Positions 8,721-18,046 of a stretch of DNA of 64,000 bases are shown piece after piece. The notes beneath the pieces were generated by a model that made no database searches, had not been told where the DNA came from, and worked only from the letters and a program-made list of their open reading frames with translations. Numbering within the stretch: position 1 is the first letter of the stretch; every line of letters begins with the position of its first letter. A program made the translations under genes and the position numbers. The DNA is from Lacinutrix himadriensis (GTDB lineage: Bacteria; Bacteroidota; Bacteroidia; Flavobacteriales; Flavobacteriaceae): the NCBI RefSeq assembly GCF_001418105.1, contig NZ_LIQI01000017.1, positions 62,001-126,000 of the forward strand, given 5' to 3'.

Positions 8721-10046
8721 TTGAAACGCTTATTAAATTATATAAACTCTAATGTTCTATTTAAAGTTGCTTCGTTAAATTCGGCAGCAGTTTTAACGAA
8801 GATAATTACAGGTTTTTTAACCTCTAAAGCTATTGCATATTTTATAGGTGCAGAAGGAATGGCTTTAATAGGGAATTTGCGTGATTTTTTACGATCTGCA
8901 CAATCCATTTCAATTCTAGGTCTTTACAATGGTGTTGTAAAATATGTAGCAGAATTTAAAGAGAATGCTTTAGAGTTAAGTAAAACTTTATCTACCGTGT
9001 TCTACATAGGTTTTGTTTCTACTTTTCTGGTTTCTTTTTTGTGTTACTTTAATGCAGATTACATTAATGATTCTCTGTTTCCGGGATATAGTGACTATGC
9101 TTATGTTATAAAAATATTTGCAATTGCATTGCCTTTTTATACCTTAAACATGTTCGCTTTTTCCATTTTAAATGGCTTTTCTAAGTATAAAATAATACTG
9201 ATTATTAATATAATAGGTCAAGTTCTCGGGACCGTTGTAACCGTTCTTTTAATTTGGTTGAATAGAATAGATGGCGCATTAATAGCAATTGTAATTGCAG
9301 AATCTTTAATCTTTTTAATAACCTTAGTTGGTGTTTTAAATCAGCGAAGTCTAATCCCATTAGTCAAGGTTAAAAACGTTAGACTTTCTTCTATAAAAAA
9401 ATTAAGTTCTTATTCTATTATGGCACTGTTTTCGGCCATCATTTTGCCAATAATCTCTGTTGTTGTTAGAAATTACATCATAGATAACGTTAGTTTACAA
9501 GCAGCAGGTTTTTGGGAAGCAATGACACGAATATCTAAATATTATTTAATGTTTGTAAGCTCCTTATTAACATTATACATCTTACCGCGTTTGTCTGAAA
9601 TTGATAACGTTAAAGAATTTAGAAAAGAAATTTTTGGCTTCTATAAAACCATCGTTCCAATATTTGCTTTAGGTTTGGTTGTTATTTATGTGCTTCGATC
9701 TTTTATAATAGCAGTTGTTTTTACTGACGAATTTAAACCCGTCGAAGACTTGTTTTTCTGGCAGCTATTAGGTGATTTTGTCAAAGTATTATCGGTTGTA
9801 ATTTCCTATCAATTCTTAGCTAAGAATATGTTTTGGCACTATATCATAACCGAAGCTTTTTCTGTGCTTTTAATGTATCTAGCTAGTATTTATTTTATAG
9901 ATTTATATGGTGTAAAGGGAGCAGCAATTGCACACTTTGTTAATTATGCAATTTATTATATTATCATTTTATTAATCTTTAGTTCTTCACTTTTTGGTGT
10001 GATTCCAGATGAAATTGAAGAAGACGAAAAAGACTTAGACGTTTAA
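8721..10046 (+). CDS. Wzx-like O-antigen/polysaccharide flippase
   Basis: This 441-aa polytopic membrane protein has about 12 hydrophobic segments and belongs to the MATE/MVF polysaccharide-transporter superfamily. The N-terminus KVASLNSAAVLTKIITGF and the block GFWEAMTRISKYYLMF are typical of O-antigen translocases of Bacteroidota and Proteobacteria. Its role would be to move lipid-linked repeat units across the inner membrane. The start is TTG at 8721; no in-frame ATG lies nearby upstream and residues 1-20 look native. The C-terminus is acidic (DEIEEDEKDLDV). It fits between sugar synthesis and the glycosyltransferases. Confidence 0.85.
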   Translation: MKRLLNYINSNVLFKVASLNSAAVLTKIITGFLTSKAIAYFIGAEGMALIGNLRDFLRSAQSISILGLYNGVVKYVAEFKENALELSKTLSTVFYIGFVSTFLVSFLCYFNADYINDSLFPGYSDYAYVIKIFAIALPFYTLNMFAFSILNGFSKYKIILIINIIGQVLGTVVTVLLIWLNRIDGALIAIVIAESLIFLITLVGVLNQRSLIPLVKVKNVRLSSIKKLSSYSIMALFSAIILPIISVVVRNYIIDNVSLQAAGFWEAMTRISKYYLMFVSSLLTLYILPRLSEIDNVKEFRKEIFGFYKTIVPIFALGLVVIYVLRSFIIAVVFTDEFKPVEDLFFWQLLGDFVKVLSVVISYQFLAKNMFWHYIITEAFSVLLMYLASIYFIDLYGVKGAAIAHFVNYAIYYIIILLIFSSSLFGVIPDEIEEDEKDLDV

Positions 10047-10049
10047 ATC

Positions 10050-10886
10050 ATGAATACAAAAACCTGTCATATTTATTTAGATAATATACCTTATGCTTTT
10101 AAAGTGAAAGGTGATTTTTTCTGGGGAAAAGAAGAATTGCTATACAATAAAGACGATAGTGTTTTATCCAAAATGTCTTGGGAAGCTGAAGGCTATAAAG
10201 TGGTTAATGCTTTTATAAATGATGAATTTGAAAGATTAAAGAAGTCCTTAACCCAAAATATTATAGATGCCATAAAAGCGAATAATATTTCTTTTAACGA
10301 AGAAACGTTTACGCTTGAAAAATACCATGAGGTTGTTAATACCAATGAATTACATAATCAAGTTATTGATATTACTAGAAATTTAGAAAACAAAGATTTC
10401 GATTTTAATATAGATGCCTTGGCAGAGCGTTTTGGTGATATTTTAGGGTATAAGCTAACCTCTTGGGTAGAAGAATTGCAAAAATCACATATACAGATTA
10501 GAATAAGTAGACCAAACTCGTTAGATATCAATCCGCCACACAGAGATGGGTATTTAAGCTATTGGGAAGACATTATTAATGTTTGGATACCAATTGTTGG
10601 TTGTAATGAAAAGGCGTCGTTACCCGTTCTTCCTGGAAGTCATTTAATTCCGGAAAACGAAATTTTAAGAACCGAAAGCAAAGGAGCAGAGATAAATGGT
10701 AATATATATTATGTGCCATGTATTTTAGAAACCAAAACCGGAAGTATTAAAATGATAAGGCCAAACCCAAAGCAAGGGGAAGCTTTAATTTTCACCCCTT
10801 TCTTAATCCATGGTGCTGCCGTAAATAATAATGAAGATATTACTAGAGTATCTTTAGAGTTGCGTTTCCCTAGAATTTTAGATTAA
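10050..10886 (+). CDS. PhyH-like 2-oxoglutarate/Fe(II) dioxygenase
   Basis: This 278-aa protein has the phytanoyl-CoA-dioxygenase-type metal triad. H164 and D166 lie in NPPHRDGY and H254 in LIHGAAVN, about 90 residues later. LPVLPGSH is a conserved loop, and SLELRF near the end supplies the 2-oxoglutarate-binding Arg. It starts 3 nt after the flippase stop. Such enzymes hydroxylate small molecules or sugar and lipid groups; the substrate here is unknown and probably glycan-related given the neighbours. Its stop codon overlaps tail-to-tail with the convergent glycosyltransferase gene. Confidence 0.8.
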   Translation: MNTKTCHIYLDNIPYAFKVKGDFFWGKEELLYNKDDSVLSKMSWEAEGYKVVNAFINDEFERLKKSLTQNIIDAIKANNISFNEETFTLEKYHEVVNTNELHNQVIDITRNLENKDFDFNIDALAERFGDILGYKLTSWVEELQKSHIQIRISRPNSLDINPPHRDGYLSYWEDIINVWIPIVGCNEKASLPVLPGSHLIPENEILRTESKGAEINGNIYYVPCILETKTGSIKMIRPNPKQGEALIFTPFLIHGAAVNNNEDITRVSLELRFPRILD

Positions 10887-12025
10887 ATTTTAGATTGCCA
10901 TTTTTCTAAATATATTTTTGCAGCATCTACATAATGATGTTCTTTTTCTATAAAAACTCTAGCGTTTCTAGATATTTCTTTAATTTTTGTCGGATTTAAG
11001 ATTAGCCACTCCAGTTTTTCAGCAATTTTTTCGGCATCCGGTAAAGCGTTAATCGCAATAGTATCTTCTTCAATATTAAAATAATCTAGCCATTCTTGTT
11101 CGGCTCCTGTGAAAACCACTTTTCCTTTTGCCATAGCTTCTAATGCATTAAAACCTTGGTCGTAAGCAAATACCTGATCTAATAAAATATGTGCGGTATC
11201 AAAAGCCTTAATATACTCCTTGTACGGTAAGCTTTTTACAGTAATAATTTCTATTTTATCCGCATGTTTTTTATTTAAAAGAACTAAAGCTTCTTCAAAA
11301 ATGTCGTTCCCTTTTTTGTAATAATTAAAAGAATTAATACCATGAAAAATAACAATCTTACCAGATACCTCTAAATCTATATATTCCAATTTTTCTAGAT
11401 TAATAGGGTTAGGAGCCATTCCTAAATATTTTTCATTTCCTATTAAAGGGATGTGGTAATCCAAGTCGCTAGCAATAACCCCTTTTATATTTTTATAGAC
11501 ATATTCATGCAGCTTTACATAAGGAGTAGTTAAGTACATTAAAGCATGCCAGAAATCTTTTTTCGTGCTTTTGTTATTAAAATAGGGCGTGAGTATGGAG
11601 TATCTAAACTTTTTATCGTGTGCATATTTTATGCTAACATAGTCTGTACCACAAGAAAGTAAAAAAACATTTTTATTGTTTTTAAAAATAAAATCCAACA
11701 GTTCCTTTTCTACTTTAGGTATGGTGTTAAAAGGGGTTTCGTTAATTAGTTGTACAATATCAAAGCCAGTTAGTTGTTCTTTAAAACCATTAAATTGCTT
11801 TTTAACACTTAACGAAGTAATGTCAAAACCAAATAACTTATATATGGCTATTTTTACTTTACTAGAAAAACCGGTGGTGTATTTTAAAGAATAAGATACA
11901 TCTACTTTTCTTTTTTTAAATCCATCGCCATGTCCTACAACCAATACTTCATGGCCAAGTTTTTGCAATCCTTCTTTTAAAGTATAGTGTGAAGAGTTAT
12001 ATTCTCCTAATAATAAGATTTTCAT
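10883..12025 (-). CDS. Glycosyltransferase, GT-B fold (380 aa)
   Basis: The N-terminus MKILLLGEYNSSHYTLKEGL shows the GT-B nucleotide-fold start. IVIFHGINSFNYYKKGNDIF resembles the domain-2 beta-1 and loop of GT4/GT1 enzymes. AYDQGFNALEAMAKGKVVF is the donor-binding region with its conserved Glu. The length is normal. It reads against the flanking genes, is convergent with the dioxygenase and divergent from the next glycosyltransferase, so it is its own transcription unit. The sugar donor and acceptor cannot be told from sequence. Confidence 0.75.
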   Translation of the reverse strand: MKILLLGEYNSSHYTLKEGLQKLGHEVLVVGHGDGFKKRKVDVSYSLKYTTGFSSKVKIAIYKLFGFDITSLSVKKQFNGFKEQLTGFDIVQLINETPFNTIPKVEKELLDFIFKNNKNVFLLSCGTDYVSIKYAHDKKFRYSILTPYFNNKSTKKDFWHALMYLTTPYVKLHEYVYKNIKGVIASDLDYHIPLIGNEKYLGMAPNPINLEKLEYIDLEVSGKIVIFHGINSFNYYKKGNDIFEEALVLLNKKHADKIEIITVKSLPYKEYIKAFDTAHILLDQVFAYDQGFNALEAMAKGKVVFTGAEQEWLDYFNIEEDTIAINALPDAEKIAEKLEWLILNPTKIKEISRNARVFIEKEHHYVDAAKIYLEKWQSKI

Positions 12026-12029
12026 TTAC

Positions 12030-12037
12030 TATATTTG
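12030..12037 (+). promoter_or_regulatory. -7 promoter element TATATTTG upstream of the GT4 gene
   Basis: This is an exact TAnnTTTG match in the 31-bp gap between divergent glycosyltransferase genes. It would start transcription around 12042, about 15 nt before the TTG start at 12057. No clear -33 TTTG is seen. Confidence 0.5.
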
Positions 12038-12056
12038 GTTTCTAATAAATTATCCA

Positions 12057-13172
12057 TTGCAAAATAACAATAAAAAAAAGATTTGCGTAGTTACTTCTTC
12101 ACTTGCAAAAGGAGGAGCAGAAAAATCTTCGGCAACCCTTACGCATATTTTGCATAATTTAGGTTATGATATTCATGTTGTAACAATGTTATCGCAAGTA
12201 GAATACGCATATTCTGGTACGCTTTTTAACTTAGGGGAATTTAAAGATAAAAACGATACTTTTTTAGGAAAAATCAAAAGATTCAGAAAATTTAAGAAAT
12301 ACCTTAAAAAAGAAAACTTCGATGTTGTTATTGATAACAGATATCGTGTGTTGGCGTATAGAGAATGTATCTTTACTAAATATTTGTACAACAATATTCC
12401 TGTAATTTATGTGCTTCATAATTACGTGCAAGAAAAAACGTTTACACCTTATAAATGGCTGAATAATTGGTTGTATAAAAAGGAAACATTTACTGCTGTT
12501 TCAGAAGAAATTAGTCAGAAATTTAAAGAAGAATTTCAAATTAAAAAAATGCATACCGTTTATAATGCGTTTAACTTTAAAGAGATAGAGCAAAAGGCTT
12601 CCGAAGCTAATACATTTGAAATAGAAAATAACAACTATATTATTTTTTACGGAAGAATAGACGATCACCATAAAAATATCACCTTATTATTACAAGCATA
12701 TAAAGCATCCAAACTGCCAGAACAACATATTAAATTATTAATATTAGGGAATGGCGAAGATTATGATAAGATTGTAAATTACACCAAAGAATTACAGCTC
12801 GAAAACGATGTGGTATTCAAGGGGTTTACTACAAATCCGTATCCGTATGTGAAAAATGCTTTATTCACCATGCTTACAAGTAGACACGAAGGTTTTCCTA
12901 TGGTAATTCCAGAATCGTTAGCATTAGCAACTCCTGTGATCGCTGTTAACTGTACCTCGGGACCAAAAGAAGTAATAGAAAACGGGAAAAATGGATTGTT
13001 AGTAGAAAATTATGACGTAAATGCCTTAGCAGATGCAATGAATAGTTTTATATTTGACAAAGCACTTTATCAACATTGTAAAGCAAATGCAAAGCAAAGT
13101 GTAGAAAAGTTTTCTGTAGAAAATATAAGTAAAGACTGGAATAAACTAATTGAAAATTTAAATGAAAACTAG
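12057..13172 (+). CDS. GT4-family glycosyltransferase
   Basis: This 371-aa GT-B retaining enzyme has the N-terminal signature VVTSSLAKGGAEKSSATL. Its domain-2 start is IIFYGRIDDHHKNITLLL and its donor motif EX7E lies in HEGFPMVIPESLA (E278, E286). Close relatives transfer GalNAc, glucose or similar sugars during O-antigen or capsule assembly; the actual sugar is not determined. It uses a TTG start at 12057, and the strong -7 box 20 nt upstream supports that choice. It overlaps the ketoisomerase gene by 11 nt. Confidence 0.88.
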   Translation: MQNNNKKKICVVTSSLAKGGAEKSSATLTHILHNLGYDIHVVTMLSQVEYAYSGTLFNLGEFKDKNDTFLGKIKRFRKFKKYLKKENFDVVIDNRYRVLAYRECIFTKYLYNNIPVIYVLHNYVQEKTFTPYKWLNNWLYKKETFTAVSEEISQKFKEEFQIKKMHTVYNAFNFKEIEQKASEANTFEIENNNYIIFYGRIDDHHKNITLLLQAYKASKLPEQHIKLLILGNGEDYDKIVNYTKELQLENDVVFKGFTTNPYPYVKNALFTMLTSRHEGFPMVIPESLALATPVIAVNCTSGPKEVIENGKNGLLVENYDVNALADAMNSFIFDKALYQHCKANAKQSVEKFSVENISKDWNKLIENLNEN

Positions 13173-13572
13173 CGTAAACGACGTTAAAATTTTGGAAGTA
13201 CCAACAGTAAGTGATACTCGAGGTAAGCTAGCTGTTGTTGAAAAAGATTGCATACCATTTGCCGTTAAAAGAGTATATTATTTATATGATGTACCAAGCG
13301 ATTCTTATCGTGGTGGTCATGCGCATAAAAACTTATATCAGTTTCTAATTCCTTTAAGTGGTAGTTTTGAAGTGCATTTAAAAGATGGTGAAAACGAAAG
13401 AAAAATAACATTAAATAAACCCAATAAAGGCTTGTTAATTGTCCCTGGGATCTGGCGTGAAATAGATAATTTTTCTTCTGGTTCTGTATGCTTGGTTTTA
13501 GCTTCTAAAGAATACGATGAAAGCGACTACATAAGAGACTATAAAGACTACGAGTTATTTAAACGGACTTAA
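13162..13572 (+). CDS. WxcM/FdtA-like dTDP-4-keto-6-deoxyhexose 3,4-ketoisomerase (cupin)
   Basis: This 136-aa single-domain cupin has the FdtA/QdtA pattern: DTRGKLAVVE, then RVYYLYDVP..YRGGHAHK with the catalytic histidine pair, QFLIPLSGSFEV, and a late GIWREI....SGSVCLVLAS.EYDE.DYIRDY. The family shifts the keto group of dTDP-4-keto-6-deoxyglucose to C3, which creates the substrate for a 3-aminotransferase such as the DegT-like enzyme at 7552. The two genes are separated by the flippase, dioxygenase and two glycosyltransferases. FdtA or QdtA stereochemistry cannot be decided here. Confidence 0.88.
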   Translation: MKTSVNDVKILEVPTVSDTRGKLAVVEKDCIPFAVKRVYYLYDVPSDSYRGGHAHKNLYQFLIPLSGSFEVHLKDGENERKITLNKPNKGLLIVPGIWREIDNFSSGSVCLVLASKEYDESDYIRDYKDYELFKRT

Positions 13573-14493
13573 ATTAACATGAAACTGTCTTAGTACATTT
13601 TGTGTTTTCATTAAGAATACTAAAACACTTTTATTACAACTAAGTAAAAAACGCTGTTTTGCATTTAAATTACTTTTATCTAAATGTTTTAAGTAAAAAT
13701 CCATCTGCTTTTTATTACCCACAAGTTTATATTGTAAAGCAATAGAAAACCTATTTAAATCTATATATTTTTTTAATGAAGGATTGCTTTTTGCTTCTTC
13801 TTCATAGGCCTCTAAATCTAGAAAATTTCTTAAGTTCGTATTAGAGTTAGAGATTCTGTTTTCTGCATGTAAGTTGTAAATAGCAGTAATATTACTATTA
13901 AAAGCGACTTGGTGTTGTATGGCGATTTTTATCCATAAGTCGGTGTCTTCGCCAGCTCCAAATGTGATTTTTTCATCAAATCCATTACAATCTTCTAATA
14001 TTTTTTTGGGAACCATTACTGCAGATGTCCAAGCAATACAACTAAATATACTAGATTTAAAATAGTCTTTAACAATGCCATTCCAAGCTTTCGGAATATC
14101 TATATAATCAGATTCTAATGTAATTTCGCCTATTTTCTTTACATACGCGTTTGCATACAAACCGCAATTAGGAAAATCTTCGGTGAGTTTTTTTAGCTGT
14201 GCTAAATGGTTATTTAGCCATAAATCATCCGCATCTAAAAAAGCAATATAATCTGCATTTGCTTTTTCAATTCCGTAGTTTCTGGCATGAGAAACACCTT
14301 GGTTTTTTATAGTATGCACTTGGATCCTAGAATCCTTAAGTACGCTTAAACTTTGTAGACTGCCATCTGTAGAACCATCATTAACGATAAGGATTTCAAA
14401 ATCTTGAAATGTTTGGTCAAGAGCACTCTGTATTGTGTTAACAATAAAATGTTCTTTGTTGTATAATGGAATTATTATGGAAAAAAATGGCAT
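13555..14493 (-). CDS. GT2-family glycosyltransferase (312 aa)
   Basis: GT-A fold inverting enzyme. The N-terminus FFSIIIPLYNKEHFIVNTI is followed by EILIVNDGSTDGS and a metal-binding DXD-type motif AFLDADDLW. ARNYGIEKA is typical of GT2. The C-terminal ~100 residues are helical and basic and may contact the membrane. It is convergent with the ketoisomerase (18 nt overlap) and lies 3 nt downstream of the other GT2 gene on the same strand, with which it forms a two-gene unit. Confidence 0.88.
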   Translation of the reverse strand: MPFFSIIIPLYNKEHFIVNTIQSALDQTFQDFEILIVNDGSTDGSLQSLSVLKDSRIQVHTIKNQGVSHARNYGIEKANADYIAFLDADDLWLNNHLAQLKKLTEDFPNCGLYANAYVKKIGEITLESDYIDIPKAWNGIVKDYFKSSIFSCIAWTSAVMVPKKILEDCNGFDEKITFGAGEDTDLWIKIAIQHQVAFNSNITAIYNLHAENRISNSNTNLRNFLDLEAYEEEAKSNPSLKKYIDLNRFSIALQYKLVGNKKQMDFYLKHLDKSNLNAKQRFLLSCNKSVLVFLMKTQNVLRQFHVNLSPFK

Positions 14494-14496
14494 TAA

Positions 14497-15387
14497 TTAC
14501 GTGTGTAAATAACAAAGGTAGCTTAATCTGTATAAATCAAATAGGTAGAGAGAAGGTTTTTTTGAAAGTAAGTTTTTATCAAAAGAACCTTTAAAAACTT
14601 TATAAATAAAGGCAAACATATAATGAAGCTTTACTTTTTTAAGTTTAAAAAACACTTTAGTTATTAGCGTATAGTCTTTAGGTATTAAGTTTTGTTTTAA
14701 AAATAGATGTAAAGCATCCACAGATTCGATAGATTTTTTTAAAAACAAGCTACTTTCCTCTAACCCTAAATGGTATGTTGGATTTTCAATATGTTCTATT
14801 TTAATCTGTTTTAATTTTAAATGATATGAAAACAAGGTGTCTTCATGTCTTAAATTAGGTATGTCTTCATCAAAAGAGACAACGTTAAATACTTCTTTTT
14901 TAATTAAAAAGTTAAGCGTTAAAAAGCTTAAGTAAACATTTTTGTTTCTTTGTAATGTAGGTAGTGCTTCACGTTTTCTTCCGTAAGCCCAACGTAGTAA
15001 ATGGTTCTTGTCCGGTTTCTTTTCGCTATACAAAATTCCGCCATAAATAACTTGTGATGTATTGGTTATGGACTTTAAATAAGTAGCAATAAAATCTTTT
15101 TCTTTTGGGAGTACATCGGCATCCAAAAAAAGCAACCATTCAAATTTTGCATCTTTTGCTAAAAGGTTTCTAATAGCACTTCTGCCAATGTTTTTTTCTA
15201 GGATATGATATTTTGTGTTCTCTAGACTGTTTATCTCTTTATTGGCAGCAATAATGCTTTCATCTTTGGAGCCATCATCATAACACAATATTTCAAAAGC
15301 CACATCTAGCTCCTTTATTTGGGCATACACTTCCGCCACAAGAGCGCTAATGTTATAATTGTATGTGGGAATTAATATGGAGAGCAT
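14497..15387 (-). CDS. GT2-family glycosyltransferase (296 aa)
   Basis: It has the GT-A fold motifs SILIPTYNYNISALV, EILCYDDGSKDES, IGRSAIRNLL and the DXD site LLFLDADVLP. DEDIPNLRHEDTLFSYHL is the acceptor-side block with its conserved acidic pair. It is the upstream member of a minus-strand pair with the previous GT2 gene. It lies opposite the beta-helix gene with an 82-bp divergent spacer. Confidence 0.88.
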   Translation of the reverse strand: MLSILIPTYNYNISALVAEVYAQIKELDVAFEILCYDDGSKDESIIAANKEINSLENTKYHILEKNIGRSAIRNLLAKDAKFEWLLFLDADVLPKEKDFIATYLKSITNTSQVIYGGILYSEKKPDKNHLLRWAYGRKREALPTLQRNKNVYLSFLTLNFLIKKEVFNVVSFDEDIPNLRHEDTLFSYHLKLKQIKIEHIENPTYHLGLEESSLFLKKSIESVDALHLFLKQNLIPKDYTLITKVFFKLKKVKLHYMFAFIYKVFKGSFDKNLLSKKPSLYLFDLYRLSYLCYLHT

Positions 15388-15434
15388 GAATGCTTGTTAG
15401 ATTTGTTCAAAACTAACAAAAATAATGTAATCTG

Positions 15435-15464
15435 TTTGCTATTGGTATAGTAATTGTAATTTTG
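15435..15464 (+). promoter_or_regulatory. Complete Bacteroidota promoter, near-leaderless
   Basis: TTTG (15435-15438), an 18-nt spacer and TAATTTTG (15457-15464) match both consensus elements exactly. The -7 box ends 5 nt before the ATG at 15470, so the mRNA leader would be about 0-5 nt. Confidence 0.7.
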
Positions 15465-15469
15465 TTACT

Positions 15470-17110
15470 ATGAAGAAAATCTGTCTTACTATTTTGTCTG
15501 CTTTATTTGTAACGCTAAGCGTTGCACAGCAAGAGTTTCATGTGTTTCCAGAAAACCATGAAACAACACCAGGAAAATCTACAGGAAACGGTTCGTTGCA
15601 AAATCCTTGGGATTTGCAAACCGCATTAACCCAATCTAATAAAACAGTTAAAGGTGAGGATACTATTTGGTTGCATGAAGGTATTTATAATGGTAGATAC
15701 AATAGTACGCTGAATAGCACCATCCCAAATAAATATATAACAGTAAGTGCATATCCAAACGATCGAGTGATTTTAAATGGAAATGTTGCTTCTACCAACG
15801 GGCAGACGCTAGGCATTCGTGGCGGACAAGTAATTTATAAGGATTTTGAAGTTACTTGGTTGGGTGATTTTAATAGAGATTTTAGAATTAAGAAATTTAA
15901 GGGAATTGCAGGAGTTTATCATTTAGAAGGAAGAAATTGCAAGTTCATAAACCTTAAAATATATAATAATCCTGGATTAGGTTTTGGTTCTTGGAAAAGC
16001 ACTGGAGGAACCTTAATTACTGAATGTTTTGTTTTCAATAACGGTGTGATTAATGAAAAAGGAAGAGGAGCAGGAGAAGGATTTTACGTCCAAAATAAAA
16101 GTGAAGAACAACGAATTATTAAAAACAATGTCATTTTTAATAATTACTATAAAGGTATTGAAGTTTGGTCTGCAGGAAGAGATGCCGATTTCGAATACGT
16201 TAAAAATATAACCCTAGATAATAATGTCGTATTCAATAGTGGTTTGCCTGCAAACAAATTTACCGTAGATAATATTATTGTCGCTTCAGACGATAGAAAT
16301 GCTATAAACATTGCAAAGAATATTAAGGTTACCAATAATATTTTATATCATAACACAAACTATTTAAAAAATGAAGTAAATGGCGATGCACCATCTTTAA
16401 CCATAGGGTTTTATCATAAAGCACCAGTAGAAAATGTGGTGGTGGATAATAATCTTATTTTAGGAAGAAATAACGCATTGAGAATACTGTATGCAAAAAC
16501 ACTAACCTTTACAAATAACATTGTTTATACGGGGTATATGAATTTTACAAACTCCGTTTTTGATCTAGCTAAAAATGAAAATTGGAAGTTTTCTAATAAT
16601 ACATATTATTCAAAAAACACGGCAGGTTTCCGAATTCATAAAACCAACTATTCCTTTAACGATTGGAAAACCAAGTTTAATATAGATACAAACAGCCAAA
16701 AAAAGCACATTGGAGCATTTAACTTAGCCAACGTTTTAGATATCACAAAAAGCGAATACAAAGCCAATAGTTACCGAGTGGTGCTTTTTAATAAAGATGC
16801 GCAGGATGTGGTTGTCGATTTCTCGGAATACAACATCGAAAAAGGAAGCAAGTATTCAATTACAGATGTGGAGAATTTAGACCGTGTTTTAAAAACTGGA
16901 ACATTAACGGAAGATGCTAAGATAACCGTGCCAATGCAAGCAGTTAATCCTTCAGAAAATAAAACATTAAATAATTTCGGAGTATTTATTATCGAATTTA
17001 ATGCGGTTGAAAAAACAGCATCCACTAATTCAAAAGATAAAAATGAAGATATTGAAAGTAACGATAAAAAGGAAAGCGGCTTGAAACGTTTCTTTAATTG
17101 GCTATTTTAA
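15470..17110 (+). CDS. Secreted right-handed parallel beta-helix protein
   Basis: A signal peptide (MKKICLTILSALFVTLSVAQ) precedes a ~460-residue region rich in N-x-I/V repeats such as NNVIFNNYYKGIEVWS, ITLDNNVVFNSG and ITNNILYHNTN. That spacing is typical of pectate-lyase-like beta-helices. The first part (GNGSLQNPWDLQTALTQ...GEDTIWLHEGIY) is the usual N-cap of such proteins in Bacteroidota. The protein ends in a charged linker and [10 protein letters not shown], which is not a T9SS sorting signal. Polysaccharide binding or cleavage at the cell surface is likely from fold and position after the glycan locus, but no catalytic residues are assigned. Confidence 0.8.
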   Translation: MKKICLTILSALFVTLSVAQQEFHVFPENHETTPGKSTGNGSLQNPWDLQTALTQSNKTVKGEDTIWLHEGIYNGRYNSTLNSTIPNKYITVSAYPNDRVILNGNVASTNGQTLGIRGGQVIYKDFEVTWLGDFNRDFRIKKFKGIAGVYHLEGRNCKFINLKIYNNPGLGFGSWKSTGGTLITECFVFNNGVINEKGRGAGEGFYVQNKSEEQRIIKNNVIFNNYYKGIEVWSAGRDADFEYVKNITLDNNVVFNSGLPANKFTVDNIIVASDDRNAINIAKNIKVTNNILYHNTNYLKNEVNGDAPSLTIGFYHKAPVENVVVDNNLILGRNNALRILYAKTLTFTNNIVYTGYMNFTNSVFDLAKNENWKFSNNTYYSKNTAGFRIHKTNYSFNDWKTKFNIDTNSQKKHIGAFNLANVLDITKSEYKANSYRVVLFNKDAQDVVVDFSEYNIEKGSKYSITDVENLDRVLKTGTLTEDAKITVPMQAVNPSENKTLNNFGVFIIEFNAVEKTASTNSKDKNEDIESNDKKESGLKRFFNWLF

Positions 17111-17790
17111 CTCTTACGTTGTACCACTTCAAAAATCTGATTTTCATCACACTTTAAAGTTTTACTTGGGTATTTTAATAACAAAGCATAATCATGCGTA
17201 GCCATTAAAATAGTATTTCCATTTTTATTAATTTCTTGTAAAACTTCCATAACCTCAATACTGGTTTGCGGATCTAGATTTCCTGTTGGCTCATCTGCTA
17301 GGATTAATTCAGGATCATTCAATAAGGCTCTAGCAATAGCAACACGTTGTTGTTCACCACCAGAAAGTTCATGCGGAAACTTAAAACCTTTAGTTTTCAT
17401 AGCAACCTTATCTAGAACTTCATCAATTCTAGTTTTCATTTTATCCTTGTCTTTCCAGCCTGTAGCTTTTAAAACAAACAATAAATTGTCGTTAATCGTT
17501 CTATCTGTCAGTAATTTAAAATCCTGAAAAACAACACCAAGCTTTCGTCTTAAAAACGGAATATCTTTTTCCTTTAATTTACGCAAATCATAATCTACAA
17601 TATGTCCTTCACCTTGAGTTAAAGCCAAATCGCCATAAAGCGTTTTCATGAAACTACTTTTTCCAGAACCCGTTTTTCCTATTAAATAAACAAAGTCTCC
17701 TTTGTTAACTTCTACATTAACATCAGAAAGCACTAAGTTGTTTCCTTGAAAAATAGAAACATCTTTTAATTGTAAAACAAGATTCGACAT
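17107..17790 (-). CDS. ftsE: FtsE-like cell-division ABC transporter ATPase
   Basis: This 227-aa ABC ATPase has Walker [10 protein letters not shown] (residues 38-46), the Q-loop VFQDFKLL, signature [16 protein letters not shown] and Walker [25 protein letters not shown] and the short length match FtsE, which with FtsX couples divisome signals to periplasmic peptidoglycan hydrolases. ftsX is not adjacent, which leaves MacB/LolD-type ATPases as a weaker alternative. The gene is convergent with the beta-helix gene (4 nt overlap). Confidence 0.85.
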   Translation of the reverse strand: MSNLVLQLKDVSIFQGNNLVLSDVNVEVNKGDFVYLIGKTGSGKSSFMKTLYGDLALTQGEGHIVDYDLRKLKEKDIPFLRRKLGVVFQDFKLLTDRTINDNLLFVLKATGWKDKDKMKTRIDEVLDKVAMKTKGFKFPHELSGGEQQRVAIARALLNDPELILADEPTGNLDPQTSIEVMEVLQEINKNGNTILMATHDYALLLKYPSKTLKCDENQIFEVVQRKS

Positions 17791-18014
17791 AAAATAAATG
17801 GGTTTTTAAGAGTTGTAAATGTATTACTAAAAAACGCAAATCCAAAAGACAAATTCTAAAAACTAAAATCCAAAACCTACTTTATACTTCATAATTAATG
17901 GAATAAGATACATGCAACCTCTTTTTTTATTTCAACACGGTATTCATCTACCAATTTTTAATAAGTCGTTTATAATTATAACAAAATTATTTCGTTATCA
18001 CTTACATATTGATT

Positions 18015-18022
18015 TATCTTTG
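18015..18022 (+). promoter_or_regulatory. -7 promoter element TATCTTTG before the TPR gene
   Basis: Exact TAnnTTTG match 24 nt before the ATG at 18047. A weak -33 candidate (TTTCG) lies at about 17992. The rest of the 256-bp divergent spacer from ftsE shows nothing I can identify. Confidence 0.55.
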
Positions 18023-18046
18023 ATTCTTTAATAAAAAACATAGTCC

